A stretch of 64,000 bases of DNA from Zygotorulaspora mrakii. Lineage: Eukaryota; Ascomycota; Saccharomycetes; Saccharomycetales; Saccharomycetaceae. The stretch lies in contig NC_050725.1 of the NCBI RefSeq assembly GCF_013402915.1, positions 992,001 to 1,056,000 on the forward strand, in the 5' to 3' direction. The notes beneath the pieces are model-generated. The model made no database searches. It had not been told where the DNA came from and was given only the letters and a program-made list of their open reading frames with translations. The translations under genes were made by a program, and so were the position numbers. Shown here in pieces: positions 1 to 10,792 of this stretch (within the stretch, counting starts at the first letter, position 1; each line of letters starts with the position of its first letter).

Positions 1-222
1 AAAGTTAAGCAGTGTATTTTAAAATTTTCCTAAGGCAATTTCACTTATACATATTCTTCATTACATCTATAAAATAAAAACAGGTAAAAACTGGATCGCC
101 TACGTAGCATGACAGTGAAGAAACACAAGCCATATTAGTGTTCATCATTACTCTTGAACATCCAGCTTGGTTTTTCATTTCTTATTGAGAATTTATCAAC
201 GGAATGTGTGGGATAGGCTTCT
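1..222. other. Left-edge 3' flank of CSE1
   Basis: AT-rich sequence downstream of the CSE1 stop codon. No gene, RNA or repeat was recognised; the neighbouring gene lies outside the window. Confidence 0.5.
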
Positions 223-3102
223 CTATGCCATGGTAATCAAATTTTTCAGCTTTAGTTGCGCATCACCAGGTAACTGAAGTGCAACAGAAGCTATCAAAGC
301 AGATCCTGATGTTTCGCTGTACTTTTTAAGAACGTCCGCAACGTATGATTTAACGCCCCGGATGGGGTCCATTTGTGGAAATGGATCATAAATTTTTTCC
401 GCAATACAACTCAACTTGCTGAAACTAGACCCGAATGTGGTTATTTCCTCGAGATTATCGAAATCGATATGGCTAGTTTTCAAATTGGCGATGCTATCGG
501 AGGAGGCTGTCTCGACAACACTCTCCAACGTAAGTGGTAACAAAGAAGAATATTTGCTGGAAAATAGTGCCCCGTTGGTCATGGTATTTAAGGTTCCTAT
601 AAGCGCAACTTTACGATCCGATGGATTGCCAATATTAGGCAGAGCAGGTATGACAAAATTCGACCATATTTGCAGAAACAAACCATTTTGAACTTCATCG
701 ATGAATGAAACAACGAAGTCAGCCCCCAATTTCAAAGACATTAGGCCCAAGAAGGCAACAAACTTTTTCACATACTTCTCGGTTTTCGAATTTTGTAAAC
801 GTTGAAGAAGGAGTAGCGCAATTTGTTTCACGTATGGCGCCAAGTGGCTCATATCAATTTCTATCATAATACGCTCCAGCAACTCGAATCCATAAATATC
901 ATGTGCTTTAGATGCAATTAATCTTTGGAAAATGCCGAGTACTGGGACTAAATCAGGAAACAATGATTGGTCCACTTTAATGAGTGCTTTCAAAAGCCTT
1001 GTAACCGCCGGGATATTACCTTTCATCTCCCATAATGCCGGAGTCAAAAGTGGTTGGGCCAACGATCTTATGCTGTCGGGAACGGATTTTCCTTTTTCCA
1101 CACAGAAAGCAACGAGTTGAAAGACATAGGGGATGAATTCTTGGACATCGTTCGACAATATGGTGAGAAATACTGGCATAGTCGTACTTATCAGTTCGGG
1201 AAGCATCTGTAACGAACTGTACTTTAAGATAGCGCCGATGGACTCAAATGAGTAATGCGAAAACCTGGGATTTGACGGATTTTTAGATATAATGCTAATT
1301 ATCGTCAAAAGTTGATTTAACAAAACAGGAAACATATCTTGAGCTATATCTTCGGATGTTTGCAACACCCTAAATACAGACCTCATCAAAAACTCATTTT
1401 CCGCAAGTTTCTCTGGTGAATTTCCTTGATTTGAGATCAGCTTTACAAGATTTGTTAAAAGCATTCTTGAGCTACCAGACAGATCCCTCTTATTGAAAAT
1501 GGAATTTGGTGACACATTTGATTCCCTGATTGTTAAAATTCGCTCAATAGTCACAGCAGCATACGTATAGACAACATATTCATCACTTTCCAAAAAATTT
1601 GCTAAGATTGGCAAAATCTCAATTAACTGAGTCTTGTTCAGTTGGTTTCTGAAAATGTATAGGTACTTGATGGCATCAACTCTCAAAATAATATGAGGAA
1701 CAGGTTGCGTCAAATCCGGGGCAATTTGCTTAGTGAAAAATTCGACTACATCTAACAGAATATTTGTCGAAGAGACCCCTGTTGCTGTGATTGCACCATT
1801 GGCAGCCAATGCGGTAAAAAGGAAAATGCAAATATCCTTAAATTTCCAGTTGGAGTTGGGATTGGCTTGGTATTGCGAAAAAAACTTGGTAATGTGGTTA
1901 GTGAACACACTTGTTACTAATTGTTCATTCTTCTCTTTAAGTTCTTTCAAAAAATCCGTGCAAGCTCTTCTCCTAGTATCAGTGTCAGATCCTTCAAGAT
2001 CTCTACGAATATACTCAATTGGATCGTCTTCGAATAATTCAATATCAGACTCGCGTAAGGTCACATTCGGTAGAATTATTTGTTCGGCAATGTTATTCAT
2101 TGCGAATTCATTGTCAAAAATTTCAAAATACTTGGGAATTCGTGAAACTGCTGTTAAAAAAGACAAAGATTTTGATACTAGAATATCGTATTTTGGCTGA
2201 ACAGATATTGCAGTCAACAGATTCCATGTAATTTGGATGAATTCGTTAATCATTGGACCGAAGACGTCTTCGTATCTTGTTGTGTACAGTTGAACCAGCT
2301 CCTGTATCGAGGATTTAACTTTTATCAATACACCAGCTTGATCTGTTTCGTCTGGGTCATCGGCCAATGGATTTGAATAAGCCAAGTATTTATGAAGAAT
2401 ACCCATTCCTACTTGTATATTATCCTCAAAGAATTCAGGAATATCTTGACAGTTGAAATCATAATAAAGCTTGATCAGAAGTAGTAAAACATCGAATAAA
2501 ATATTTAGGGATGCCTCATTGTTTTCATTCTGCCCAATTTGCTCATCGACGCTCTTCAGAAGATTGAGAAATGGCTCGGTAAAAACATCGAGTACAGCCT
2601 TGATTTCCAGAAAAAGTTCGTCTGATCTGAATAGAGGTCTCCATCTTTTGAAAATAGAATGTGCCACCACAAGCACACCCTTATTAGTCACCATATCAAC
2701 TGTTGTTAATCTTGAAGCCAAATCTTCTAATAGGGTTGGCCAATTGTTTGGAAAATCCGAGTTCGCAATAACTGAAATGGCTTCACCAATTTGAACCTGC
2801 AAATTATTTGGCAAGGTTATCATCAATGGCACGATCTCTTCTTTGATCAATTTGACATTACCGGCAGGAAGCAAATGATTGCCATCTTCATCTACCCACT
2901 TTCTCTTTATGAAATTTTTGAAGAACAAGGCTCCTGCCAGTCTTGTTGGGACCGGTAGATTCGCAGATGCGACTACATGCAGCAAAGTTAGTCCAAATCC
3001 ATCTTGATCCTCCAAACCTCGTAAAGCTCTTTCGGAGCTCTTGGCGGTCGATGCCACAACCGAGTCGGCAAGATATCTCGAGACAGTTTCCAAATCAGAC
3101 AT
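223..3102 (-). CDS. CSE1: CSE1: exportin for importin-alpha (CAS/CSE1 family)
   Basis: Encodes a 959-residue karyopherin that, with Ran-GTP, returns importin-alpha (Srp1) from nucleus to cytoplasm. The N-terminus (MSDLETVSRYLADS) and the importin-beta N-terminal segment at about residues 20-95, including ALFFKNFIKRKW, match CSE1. The rest is continuous HEAT-repeat-like helical sequence, and the total length is that of the family (about 960). The reading frame stays open 8 codons further upstream, but the ATG at 3102 gives the conserved N-terminus. The next gene upstream on the same strand is DOC1, as in S. cerevisiae (YGL238W next to YGL240W). No frameshift or missing block was seen. Confidence 0.97.
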   Translation of the reverse strand: MSDLETVSRYLADSVVASTAKSSERALRGLEDQDGFGLTLLHVVASANLPVPTRLAGALFFKNFIKRKWVDEDGNHLLPAGNVKLIKEEIVPLMITLPNNLQVQIGEAISVIANSDFPNNWPTLLEDLASRLTTVDMVTNKGVLVVAHSIFKRWRPLFRSDELFLEIKAVLDVFTEPFLNLLKSVDEQIGQNENNEASLNILFDVLLLLIKLYYDFNCQDIPEFFEDNIQVGMGILHKYLAYSNPLADDPDETDQAGVLIKVKSSIQELVQLYTTRYEDVFGPMINEFIQITWNLLTAISVQPKYDILVSKSLSFLTAVSRIPKYFEIFDNEFAMNNIAEQIILPNVTLRESDIELFEDDPIEYIRRDLEGSDTDTRRRACTDFLKELKEKNEQLVTSVFTNHITKFFSQYQANPNSNWKFKDICIFLFTALAANGAITATGVSSTNILLDVVEFFTKQIAPDLTQPVPHIILRVDAIKYLYIFRNQLNKTQLIEILPILANFLESDEYVVYTYAAVTIERILTIRESNVSPNSIFNKRDLSGSSRMLLTNLVKLISNQGNSPEKLAENEFLMRSVFRVLQTSEDIAQDMFPVLLNQLLTIISIISKNPSNPRFSHYSFESIGAILKYSSLQMLPELISTTMPVFLTILSNDVQEFIPYVFQLVAFCVEKGKSVPDSIRSLAQPLLTPALWEMKGNIPAVTRLLKALIKVDQSLFPDLVPVLGIFQRLIASKAHDIYGFELLERIMIEIDMSHLAPYVKQIALLLLQRLQNSKTEKYVKKFVAFLGLMSLKLGADFVVSFIDEVQNGLFLQIWSNFVIPALPNIGNPSDRKVALIGTLNTMTNGALFSSKYSSLLPLTLESVVETASSDSIANLKTSHIDFDNLEEITTFGSSFSKLSCIAEKIYDPFPQMDPIRGVKSYVADVLKKYSETSGSALIASVALQLPGDAQLKLKNLITMA

Positions 3103-3302
3103 TACGCAGAGAAACGCACACCTCAAACGCTATCAGATTCTGCCAATTGTTTTCGGTGAACTCGCTTTCAAAGTCGTTTATGCAATTCAAGTTGATCCAA
3201 CTGGCTTCACAGCTTATTCTTTTTAAAATTTTACCCTGTATAATGTATAAGTCACATGATGCATACATATATGAGAATATGTGGCCATATAAATATATGC
3301 TA

Positions 3303-4040
3303 TTACCTTAAGGAACACTCTGTTAAACAGGCATTGCCAGACTCGCACAGTTGTATCCAGTCTGCAGACTCTGCAGAAATTTTTCTGCAAGGTGCGTATA
3401 TCTTGATACCTCGCAGATGAGTGTCTTTGCCATTTTCGTGGTTGACAGGGAAAACCAAACGGATGAACTGGCATTTAAGCAGCCCATCTTCTTCACGATT
3501 ATCTTCAAAAGTCAAAGCAATCCATCCGTTCAAATCAAGTATGTCTAGGGTTTTGTAAAACAATGCGTCCGCGGGGCAATTTCCTACATAGATCTTTACG
3601 AATCTTGGTGTGTATGATTCATCTGATATCAGTGAAAAATACAATGCAATCATGCTGATAGTCATACGTTTGCTAAACATAATATCTAGTGTATGGGGCT
3701 GCAGACCGTCACTTTGCCAAAATGTCTCAGGGTTGTCGTCCAGAGCATTTTCGATGGGGTTTCCTTGCTTGTGGGAGGAGGGCTTCCAATATGCCAGATG
3801 GCATACATTCATCATCGAATCGCAATTTAGCAAATGCAGACCCTCCATGAAGCGTTCAGAAAGAGTTCTAGCACTCAAATTGTTGTAATCAGTGTGTGGT
3901 TTGTTTACGAACATGTGAGCCTGCCCGTTTGGCGCCAGTTCATTCAGTATCAGAGGCTTCGCTGTATGCTTTCTGACTGGCTTCAACGCGCACGAGGGTG
4001 CTAATCCATCTAGAATACTGTTGAGATCATCTCTATCCAT
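3303..4040 (-). CDS. DOC1: DOC1/APC10: processivity subunit of the anaphase-promoting complex
   Basis: Encodes 245 residues. Doc1/Apc10 is the DOC-domain subunit that helps the anaphase-promoting complex hold its substrates (D-box co-receptor). The DOC jelly-roll spans about residues 75-225, with the conserved blocks LDDNPETFWQSDG, LDIMFSKRM, LLKCQFIRLVFPVNHENGKD and THLRGIKIYAP. The last two residues are Leu-Arg, at the position of the C-terminal Ile-Arg-type tail that docks Doc1 on TPR subunits. The frame extends 8 codons upstream to a TTG; the ATG at 4040 gives the family N-terminus (MDRDDLNSILDGLAPS), and 245 residues compares with about 250 in S. cerevisiae. It lies between CSE1 and BNA6 on the same strand. 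Confidence 0.96.
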   Translation of the reverse strand: MDRDDLNSILDGLAPSCALKPVRKHTAKPLILNELAPNGQAHMFVNKPHTDYNNLSARTLSERFMEGLHLLNCDSMMNVCHLAYWKPSSHKQGNPIENALDDNPETFWQSDGLQPHTLDIMFSKRMTISMIALYFSLISDESYTPRFVKIYVGNCPADALFYKTLDILDLNGWIALTFEDNREEDGLLKCQFIRLVFPVNHENGKDTHLRGIKIYAPCRKISAESADWIQLCESGNACLTECSLR

Positions 4041-4233
4041 GCTTAGGGGACAGTATAGGTGCAAGTCTCATAAACAGTGGTCCAAACGCTTCTGCTTTAT
4101 TTTTGACTAACACAAAGAGTGCGATCGTCTTAAAAGCTGGAAAAACAAAGTGGTTCGTATTATTATCTAGTACATAGAGCATCTAAGTAAAAATCGTAAT
4201 TGCAGTACGTACTGATCCAGTAGCGAGGAAGAT

Positions 4234-5124
4234 TCAATGGTCAATCTTGAGCGAAAAGTCGATCACTTCTGTACCTTGGTGAATACTGCTGGTGCTGTAT
4301 ATATCTATTTCGTCACACAAAAACTTTTCGAGATTATCCCGTTTCAAGCCTCCACTACACTCTAGGAGAAAATGTTTTTTGCCATGCCATTTTTCTTTCA
4401 AGCTCTTGGCACAGATCTTCAACAAATCGTTACTGAAGTTGTCAAGCATTATGACATCCGCATCAGCCTCAATGGCCTCGTCAGCCTCTTCTTCCGTTTG
4501 ACATTCGACTTCGATTTTGACTGAGAATCCACAAACACTTTTTGCATTCTGTACAGCATTTGTGATGGACCCCGTTGACCAGATATGATTATCTTTCAGC
4601 ATGACCATTGAGGACAAGTCGTAACGGTGGGAGTCGCAACCGCCAACTAGCATCGAATACTTTTCAAGTCTACGTAAGCCTGGAGTGGTCTTCCGGGTAC
4701 CGGCAATTATGCCTCTGTAGCCAACTTTGCGAGCGGACATGATTATTTTATAAGAGGCTGTCGCAATACCAGAGCTTCTGCTCAGTATGTTTAATGCTGT
4801 TCTTTCTGCCAACAGAATATTCTTGGCCTCCCCTCTAACTTTGGCTACCGCTATTTTTCCAACTTCTGTAGTTGATGGAGACAGTTTCTCACCTTCTTTG
4901 AAGTACCATTCAACATCAAGTTGACATTGATTGAACACCTCCTGGGCGAAAGGTACGCCGCTAAGAATACCGTCCTGCTTGCACAATAAGGTCGCACTCT
5001 TCGGGTCGGAACCAACAACAAAACCTCCGTAATCGAATGATGGAACGTCTTCCTGTAGCCAATTAGTCACGTCTTGTCTCCATTGCCCATTGGTGGGCAA
5101 CAAATTCCTCAGATCGACTGCCAT
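4234..5124 (-). CDS. BNA6: BNA6: nicotinate-nucleotide diphosphorylase (quinolinate phosphoribosyltransferase)
   Basis: Encodes 296 residues, the normal length. The enzyme (EC 2.4.2.19) converts quinolinate and PRPP to nicotinate mononucleotide, CO2 and pyrophosphate in de novo NAD synthesis. Visible motifs are the AERTALN block with Arg108, the AGTRKTTPG block (Arg144, Lys145), His166-Arg167 in [10 protein letters not shown], Lys177 in MLKDNH, and acidic residues Glu205/Glu207 and Asp228 in the alpha/beta barrel. The ATG at 5124 gives the expected N-terminus. In S. cerevisiae BNA6 (YFR047C) is on chromosome VI while its neighbours DOC1 and KAP114 are on VII, so this interleaving is direct evidence of the pre-WGD order. 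A T-rich tract lies just upstream of the start. Confidence 0.96.
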   Translation of the reverse strand: MAVDLRNLLPTNGQWRQDVTNWLQEDVPSFDYGGFVVGSDPKSATLLCKQDGILSGVPFAQEVFNQCQLDVEWYFKEGEKLSPSTTEVGKIAVAKVRGEAKNILLAERTALNILSRSSGIATASYKIIMSARKVGYRGIIAGTRKTTPGLRRLEKYSMLVGGCDSHRYDLSSMVMLKDNHIWSTGSITNAVQNAKSVCGFSVKIEVECQTEEEADEAIEADADVIMLDNFSNDLLKICAKSLKEKWHGKKHFLLECSGGLKRDNLEKFLCDEIDIYSTSSIHQGTEVIDFSLKIDH

Positions 5125-5334
5125 TGTAATCTTTGCTGGCCCTTTTTTTTTTAATCATGGGTCCAGGACGTTAAATAAACGCTCGGCTTGATGTTCTTCT
5201 TGTTCTCGTCACTCAACAACATGAAAACAACATTTGAATGAATATAAGAGATAGACCTTTATAAGAAGAGTTATCAAAGCGTGCTCTACAGTTCAGCCAT
5301 GATAACAATGAATAAAAATTGCGTTACACAGATG

Positions 5335-8300
5335 TTACACTAAATTATCAGACAACACTTTTTTTTCCTCTTCTGACAAAGAATTGTATATGCTCTGGAA
5401 GTCGTTGATATTTTTACTAGTTACTTCTCGGAAAAATTCGACAAGCAATTCCTCAGTACTCTGTGTCAGATTATATATCTGAGAAATTTCTTTATATGCG
5501 TCATCATCCTCGTAGCCGTCGTAGCCGTTTTCCTCGTCACTGTCTTGTACGTACTCCTGCAATTTTTCATATTCTAAAACGTCTTCTACATCTTCCCAAT
5601 CTTCATCTACGCCACCTTCGGCAGCATCATCATTCCGGGATGGAATATTTGAAAAAAGCTCCTCAGATTGCTGTCTGCCTTGAGCATCTAGTTCTGTAAG
5701 GAATAGCATGACAATCTTGGTATAAAACGGGACTTGGGTATATCTATCTGGCATTTCTTTTGCCCTAGATCTGGTTATGATTTGGTCACCTTGGTATGGT
5801 ATAATGTTCCCATTGACTTTTAAAGCTGCTAATCTGGGATCTGCCAAGAGAAAAAGCTTGCTCAAAGCAAACACGTTCTCTTTAACTTTAGTTTCATTTC
5901 TTATTTCTTCGAATATCTCCAACCACTTGGATATGATTAATGCAAGTGCTGTAGTATTTCCATTTTCAACCTGTATTCCTGCCAGAAAATCAACAGTCTG
6001 ATACGCATCGACACATGTTAAATAGCAGAACACAGAGACTAAATTTTGGGACGTAATAATACTTTTGACCTTTAAGAGTTTTTCTGTCACCGCATTTATA
6101 ATGACAGGAAACATGCTTTGAATTTCAGCTGGGAATCTGGCGAGAATGGTAACAATCAATGTCCCAGAATTCTGTGCCGCAGTGTCAGACACATCGAACG
6201 ACAATAATCTGTCCAAGACGAGAATTGTTTCCTCTAAATGAGGGCAAATTTCACTACTGCTTGAGTTGTATAGCAAATGATTGAAGGAAGAGGTTGTGAT
6301 TTGTAAAATGTCGTCATCATTGGAAGATAAAAGCACATCTTTCAGAGGTTCGAAAACGTAACTGAGTACAGAAGATGAAATTGTACTGTCAGTTGGTTTT
6401 TTAGACATGAAGACGTCTAAAAGTTGGAGAGTAAGTGACAGGAGGGGAGTATAATTGTAGCCAGTCTGTTTATTGGCCTCAATAACTTTCAAAAAAGAAG
6501 GCAAACATCTTTCTGCATATGCTGCGTACGCTTCTCCATCAAGGCGCAGAAGTTTGCGTAAGCATGTCTGAGATTCAACGACAACTTGAATGTTTGATGG
6601 TTCTTTAGCAGAAATTGTGAGCACCAGATGAAACTCTGATTGTAAGATCTCGTTGTCGTGACTGCCATTGATGTTGCAATCAATCAACAGACTGAGAATC
6701 TCCATTAACAAACCATCTGTATCATCTTCTGCTCCTTGAGAAACCTGATAGATCAGTTTCAACATTTTTATTTGCATTTCTTGGCATACTTCGCTTCCAA
6801 GAACAGACGGAAGATCCGCAAAATAAGCATAGTAGGTGAATCCCACTAGTAGTGATGACTTCATAATTTCGCTAGTACTAGACAGAGACAAGTCAAGCGA
6901 TTTCATAAAAAAATCAGCAGTCAAAACTTTAACATTCTTAAAGACATCCATGAATTTTTCCAAAAATTTTGGAATCAAATTCATTGTTCTTGATTGAACA
7001 AACTCATTTGCTTCTCTCCAATCTAGAAGTGAGCTCAAAAACAGTGGAACATTAAGGACAATGTTGCCTAAATCATCAGAGGGTTGTGTCTCATTTGAAA
7101 TTATTGACTGCAATAAATATAATATGGATTCTTGAGACTTCCAACTGTTATCGTTTTCAGAAATTGTCGACAGCTCTTTTAGGATGCACTTGAAAGCCAT
7201 CAAAAAACTGGCATCATTCAATGCCGTTAAAAACTCTGCGGCCTGATCTCTAGTGGTGAACGAAGCTGTTAATCCAGCCTCAGCGGACACAAAACTATTG
7301 AAGTCGTCGGACCAGTTTTCCATTGTTTCATCGCTGTAGCAACAGAGGCTTTCTAAAACAACGATAATTCTACTCATTTCGTTAGCCTCAAATGTAAAAT
7401 CACATATGGATGTCAAAAATTCAAGTGCTCGAACAGCAAATTCATTCACAGTTTCCAGTTGTGCACTTTCATCTGTACGATTTGCTATTGACAAATATAC
7501 CTTTGCACAATCCTCTAGATCATGCAGAACCAAATCTTTGAAAGGTAAATAATTATCTTTTGGAAAGAGCTTTGTTGGAAATTCATTTTTCAACAAAGCT
7601 AAATCCTCATAGATTTTTGATCTTATTTTCATGTAGTCCAAATTCTCGATGTTAGCATTCAATTGTAAAAAACGTCCCCATATCTTAAAGACTTCATTTA
7701 TTGAGTTCATTACAATATGTTTTCTTTTGGAAGAAGAAGAAGAGCTCACTGTTAACAATTCCAAGAGGCACGCGTGAAATAAGTTTAGTGCCACCAGTAT
7801 CGTTTCGCAATTTGATTTCGGGTCTTTTAAAATTCTGAAAATTATATCAATGGTTCCTGGTCCTATATTATCTTCAAAAAACATTTCCTCGGAGACCACA
7901 TCATCATATATCTCGTTCAACAAAGACATCGCTGGCAAAGAGCAATTGCTCAAAATAGCCTCGTAGATAACCTGTAAAATATTCGGCCATTCATCAGGGA
8001 AATCTACTGCACATATCTGTACAACACAATATGAAGCCGCATTTCTAAGCTTTGAAAGGGAAGCGTCTTGCAAAGATAGGTGAAGAAGAGAGTCTCTCAC
8101 GAAGGTTTTTGCATCCTGATTAATTGGGACTGCCCCCCTGTACGACTCAAATCCTGGACTCCAAAACATTGTTATCAGTTTTCTCAAAGCAACCAAAGCG
8201 AACTGTCTGAAAGATATTATGCTGTTGTCCCCCAAAGCAACATGTACTAGGGAAATGAAAACTTGAGTAGCGTCCTCATCGCACCATTTCAAAAGGTTCG

Positions 8301-8373
8301 TTTCTGCTGTTTTTCTCACGCTATCAATTGAAGACTGAGCATCTTCAATCAATTTTCGAATGTCAGCAGGCAT
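5335..8373 (-). CDS. KAP114: KAP114: importin-beta family nuclear import receptor
   Basis: Encodes 1012 residues (S. cerevisiae about 1004). Kap114 imports TBP, histones H2A-H2B and Nap1. The N-terminal segment MPADIRKLIEDAQSSIDSVRKTAE begins an importin-beta N-terminal domain (about 1-110), followed by HEAT-repeat helices throughout. A strongly acidic insertion near residues 915-962 (DEDWEDVEDVLEYEKL, then DSDEENGYDGYEDDD) matches the acidic loop that in the yeast protein tunes binding of basic cargo. The position beside DOC1, with BNA6 interposed, fits YGL241W. Start at the ATG at 8373. Confidence 0.95.
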   Translation of the reverse strand: MPADIRKLIEDAQSSIDSVRKTAETNLLKWCDEDATQVFISLVHVALGDNSIISFRQFALVALRKLITMFWSPGFESYRGAVPINQDAKTFVRDSLLHLSLQDASLSKLRNAASYCVVQICAVDFPDEWPNILQVIYEAILSNCSLPAMSLLNEIYDDVVSEEMFFEDNIGPGTIDIIFRILKDPKSNCETILVALNLFHACLLELLTVSSSSSSKRKHIVMNSINEVFKIWGRFLQLNANIENLDYMKIRSKIYEDLALLKNEFPTKLFPKDNYLPFKDLVLHDLEDCAKVYLSIANRTDESAQLETVNEFAVRALEFLTSICDFTFEANEMSRIIVVLESLCCYSDETMENWSDDFNSFVSAEAGLTASFTTRDQAAEFLTALNDASFLMAFKCILKELSTISENDNSWKSQESILYLLQSIISNETQPSDDLGNIVLNVPLFLSSLLDWREANEFVQSRTMNLIPKFLEKFMDVFKNVKVLTADFFMKSLDLSLSSTSEIMKSSLLVGFTYYAYFADLPSVLGSEVCQEMQIKMLKLIYQVSQGAEDDTDGLLMEILSLLIDCNINGSHDNEILQSEFHLVLTISAKEPSNIQVVVESQTCLRKLLRLDGEAYAAYAERCLPSFLKVIEANKQTGYNYTPLLSLTLQLLDVFMSKKPTDSTISSSVLSYVFEPLKDVLLSSNDDDILQITTSSFNHLLYNSSSSEICPHLEETILVLDRLLSFDVSDTAAQNSGTLIVTILARFPAEIQSMFPVIINAVTEKLLKVKSIITSQNLVSVFCYLTCVDAYQTVDFLAGIQVENGNTTALALIISKWLEIFEEIRNETKVKENVFALSKLFLLADPRLAALKVNGNIIPYQGDQIITRSRAKEMPDRYTQVPFYTKIVMLFLTELDAQGRQQSEELFSNIPSRNDDAAEGGVDEDWEDVEDVLEYEKLQEYVQDSDEENGYDGYEDDDAYKEISQIYNLTQSTEELLVEFFREVTSKNINDFQSIYNSLSEEEKKVLSDNLV

Positions 8374-8673
8374 CGTGAATTAGTAACTTAATGAATTAAG
8401 TCTCCTTCATTTTCTTTTTTCGCATTTATTTGGCCATCGATTTTATTTCCATACAGGATTCTTTTCATGCAGTTCTCGCGTGCTAGAGTTGAAATGGGTT
8501 ACCAAAGGAACAAGTAACCTATAGGGGGAGGGTTCCAAACAGTACAGTTTATTGTAGGCATAGCTTATCATTGAAATCAATCTACTGGAAACTGGCAGGT
8601 TCTACTTGAACATCATCCAGACATTAACGAGAGCATTTGTTTTTTTTTGTGGAACAGGGATAAGATTGAAGTC
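8374..8673. other. Divergent promoter region KAP114 / YGL242C orthologue
   Basis: 300 bp between two divergent start codons. A T-run lies about 25-35 bp upstream of the plus-strand ATG. No specific binding site was recognised with confidence, and no other gene was seen. Confidence 0.5.
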
Positions 8674-9216
8674 ATGGAAACTGAGGGTGCATCGTTGGCA
8701 GAGCAGCTTTTAGATGCTTCAAGAAGAAACAATGATGACTTACTAAAGACAATTTTAGAGAATGCTGGCGAGGACTCCCAGAAAGTTGCTGATTTGATCA
8801 ACTCAGCAAGGGATCCATTTGGTAATACAGCGCTCCACTTATGTTGCAAATACGGATCGTGGGAAGTACTGGATGATCTCTTAGATCAGGAGGGAATAGA
8901 GGTTGATCCAAAAAATAACATTGATTGCGATACTCCCCTTCATGTTACTGTAAGATACGCACAAGAAGAACCTGAACACGGAACTTTCATCGCAAAAAAT
9001 CTCATTGAGGTTGGTGCAGATCCAAGAGTAAAAAATAAGAAAAATCAAAAGCCGATTGATCTAATTCATGGTAATGAGCTCGATGAATTGATTGATCTAT
9101 TGCAAGGCGCAGAACTTGCAGCGGATATGGGTGGACAGCAGGCTGACGACAACGAGCCCGAAATAATATCTGATGAGTCTGATGATGAAGACGTAGACAT
9201 CAAGACAACGGCTTAA
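8674..9216 (+). CDS. Ankyrin-repeat protein, YGL242C orthologue
   Basis: Encodes a 180-residue acidic ankyrin-repeat protein; the S. cerevisiae orthologue YGL242C is 181 residues and has no established function. Two clear ankyrin units are visible: DPFGNTALHLCCKYGSWEVLDDLL at about residues 49-72 and a second starting at DTPLHVTVRYA near residue 90. They are followed by a third partial unit (GADPRVKNKKNQKPIDLI). The C-terminus is an acidic tail. The frame is open 9 codons upstream to a TTG; the ATG at 8674 gives the family length. Orientation relative to KAP114 and TAD1 is the same as in S. cerevisiae. Its molecular role is unknown, and the protein interactions implied by ankyrin repeats are inference. 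Confidence 0.93.
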   Translation: METEGASLAEQLLDASRRNNDDLLKTILENAGEDSQKVADLINSARDPFGNTALHLCCKYGSWEVLDDLLDQEGIEVDPKNNIDCDTPLHVTVRYAQEEPEHGTFIAKNLIEVGADPRVKNKKNQKPIDLIHGNELDELIDLLQGAELAADMGGQQADDNEPEIISDESDDEDVDIKTTA

Positions 9217-9320
9217 CATCCCTGCATAGCTCAAACATTAATCAACTTTTATAAATAGGCATTCTTGCTTTCCTGATATATATGTGAACTTTTTCTCCGC
9301 TATATACCCAAGACGTGGGT

Positions 9321-10511
9321 TTAATTCACGTTATCCACATGTGTGCTTATCCACCCATCTGGAGATAAATACCTTTTGGTTTTTTCTATTAGGCATTTTC
9401 TATCATGCTGCGACCTTTTGAATTCCAAATACGACTGTCCAGCAGTTATTTCTGGATTCAACTTTTGGAAAAATTTCCATTGGGCATATCTGCTAACAAT
9501 AGTCTCGCTGTTTTTTCTTAGAGGTTTCTCTTTTTTTGTATAAAAACCGTTTCTCAAGCCATTCAAGATTGCCTGCTCAGATGTCTCCAAGTTTGGCAGA
9601 TTGAAGAATAGCTTCACGCTAGCCATTGCACTAGGCTCCTGAGCTTTTTCGGACTTGCTATGCAAAAATCTGTTATGACATTTGAGAATCTTCATCGGGA
9701 CCATGTTCACGTTTTCAATCCTTTTATGAAGACTTCTTTGTAGATGAAGCTCCTCTGCTACATTTTCTAATGGGATTATGAGATATTTCAAGTATACGGG
9801 GCCAGTAATTAAGCTCCAAGTCATACAGTTTAAAATAGATGTGACTTGTTTGATACATAATTTATCAGAGCAGGATTTGGAGAGTGTTAAAAGTGAGTCA
9901 ATTCTTCCGGGTTTCGTTCTTACAATACCCAACTTTTCGTAATTCATTCTACCTCGCAAAATAGTTTTATTTGTACCATCAACGTACTGAATTAAATCAC
10001 TTTCGTCAACAACAACTGCCTGAGTTTCGTTATCTGAAGAGGCTTCTGTTCTCAGAGTAGTCATGCTGGCGTCTCCACAGGGCAATGCAGATATGTAAAG
10101 TGCTAGGCCCCACATCTCCTTCAAGCGAAAAGTGTTGCTGTAGGAATCAAAAACTAGTAAATCTGTCGCAACTTCGCCGGTGGTTTTCAAATAATTGGCA
10201 TGTTCCAAAAGCACTCTATTCAACCCTCTGATTGCAAGAATCTCTGCGTGACAATCGTGCAGTATCTTTCCATTGCTTCTTTTCAACTCTGTATCCGGTA
10301 AAGATTTAACGCCTGTAGCTATAGAGATTAATCGAAGTTTGTCCATATTCGAATTTTGATCAACGGCAACGACACCAGCCAGCACTGTCCACTCAGTCAC
10401 ATTGTTAGAGCGCACCCCCGGCCTGCAAATCGGTTGAAGTTTCAGATAGGCATCTTCTACAGTCCTTTGTATTTCATCTGCAAGTGAGCCTGTCTCATCC
10501 TCTGGCTGCAT
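9321..10511 (-). CDS. TAD1: TAD1: tRNA-specific adenosine deaminase (A37 of tRNA-Ala)
   Basis: Encodes 396 residues (about 400 in S. cerevisiae). Tad1 deaminates adenosine 37 of tRNA-Ala to inosine, and its catalytic domain is related to metazoan ADARs. Active-site signatures are visible. HDCHAE holds zinc ligand His88 and the proton-shuttling Glu90. SALPCGDAS holds zinc ligand Cys145. SKSCSDK holds the third ligand, Cys214. The TKPGR block just before the third motif is also family-typical. The C-terminal half ends in the usual tRNA-editase region. It is convergent with the YGL242C orthologue (105-bp gap). Confidence 0.95.
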   Translation of the reverse strand: MQPEDETGSLADEIQRTVEDAYLKLQPICRPGVRSNNVTEWTVLAGVVAVDQNSNMDKLRLISIATGVKSLPDTELKRSNGKILHDCHAEILAIRGLNRVLLEHANYLKTTGEVATDLLVFDSYSNTFRLKEMWGLALYISALPCGDASMTTLRTEASSDNETQAVVVDESDLIQYVDGTNKTILRGRMNYEKLGIVRTKPGRIDSLLTLSKSCSDKLCIKQVTSILNCMTWSLITGPVYLKYLIIPLENVAEELHLQRSLHKRIENVNMVPMKILKCHNRFLHSKSEKAQEPSAMASVKLFFNLPNLETSEQAILNGLRNGFYTKKEKPLRKNSETIVSRYAQWKFFQKLNPEITAGQSYLEFKRSQHDRKCLIEKTKRYLSPDGWISTHVDNVN

Positions 10512-10792
10512 AGCTGATATATAGGGGCACTCAGTGGGTCAATTCTTAAGTGCTTGTCATGTCACTTCCTCTTATTTTGATTTAGAGAACATCATGAAAA
10601 GCGAGCAAAAACAAAGATGAAACAATCATATGTTTTACAGTTTTTAAAAACATGTTTTACATGGCCTTCAAAAAGCCCTTCCGATGTGACAAGACTATTC
10701 GTGAATTGCATATTCCAGTTGCTTCAATAATTCTTCTTCAAACTTGATATAGTCAGTTGTATTTAATTCTACAAAAGTATGGCAACAGGTTA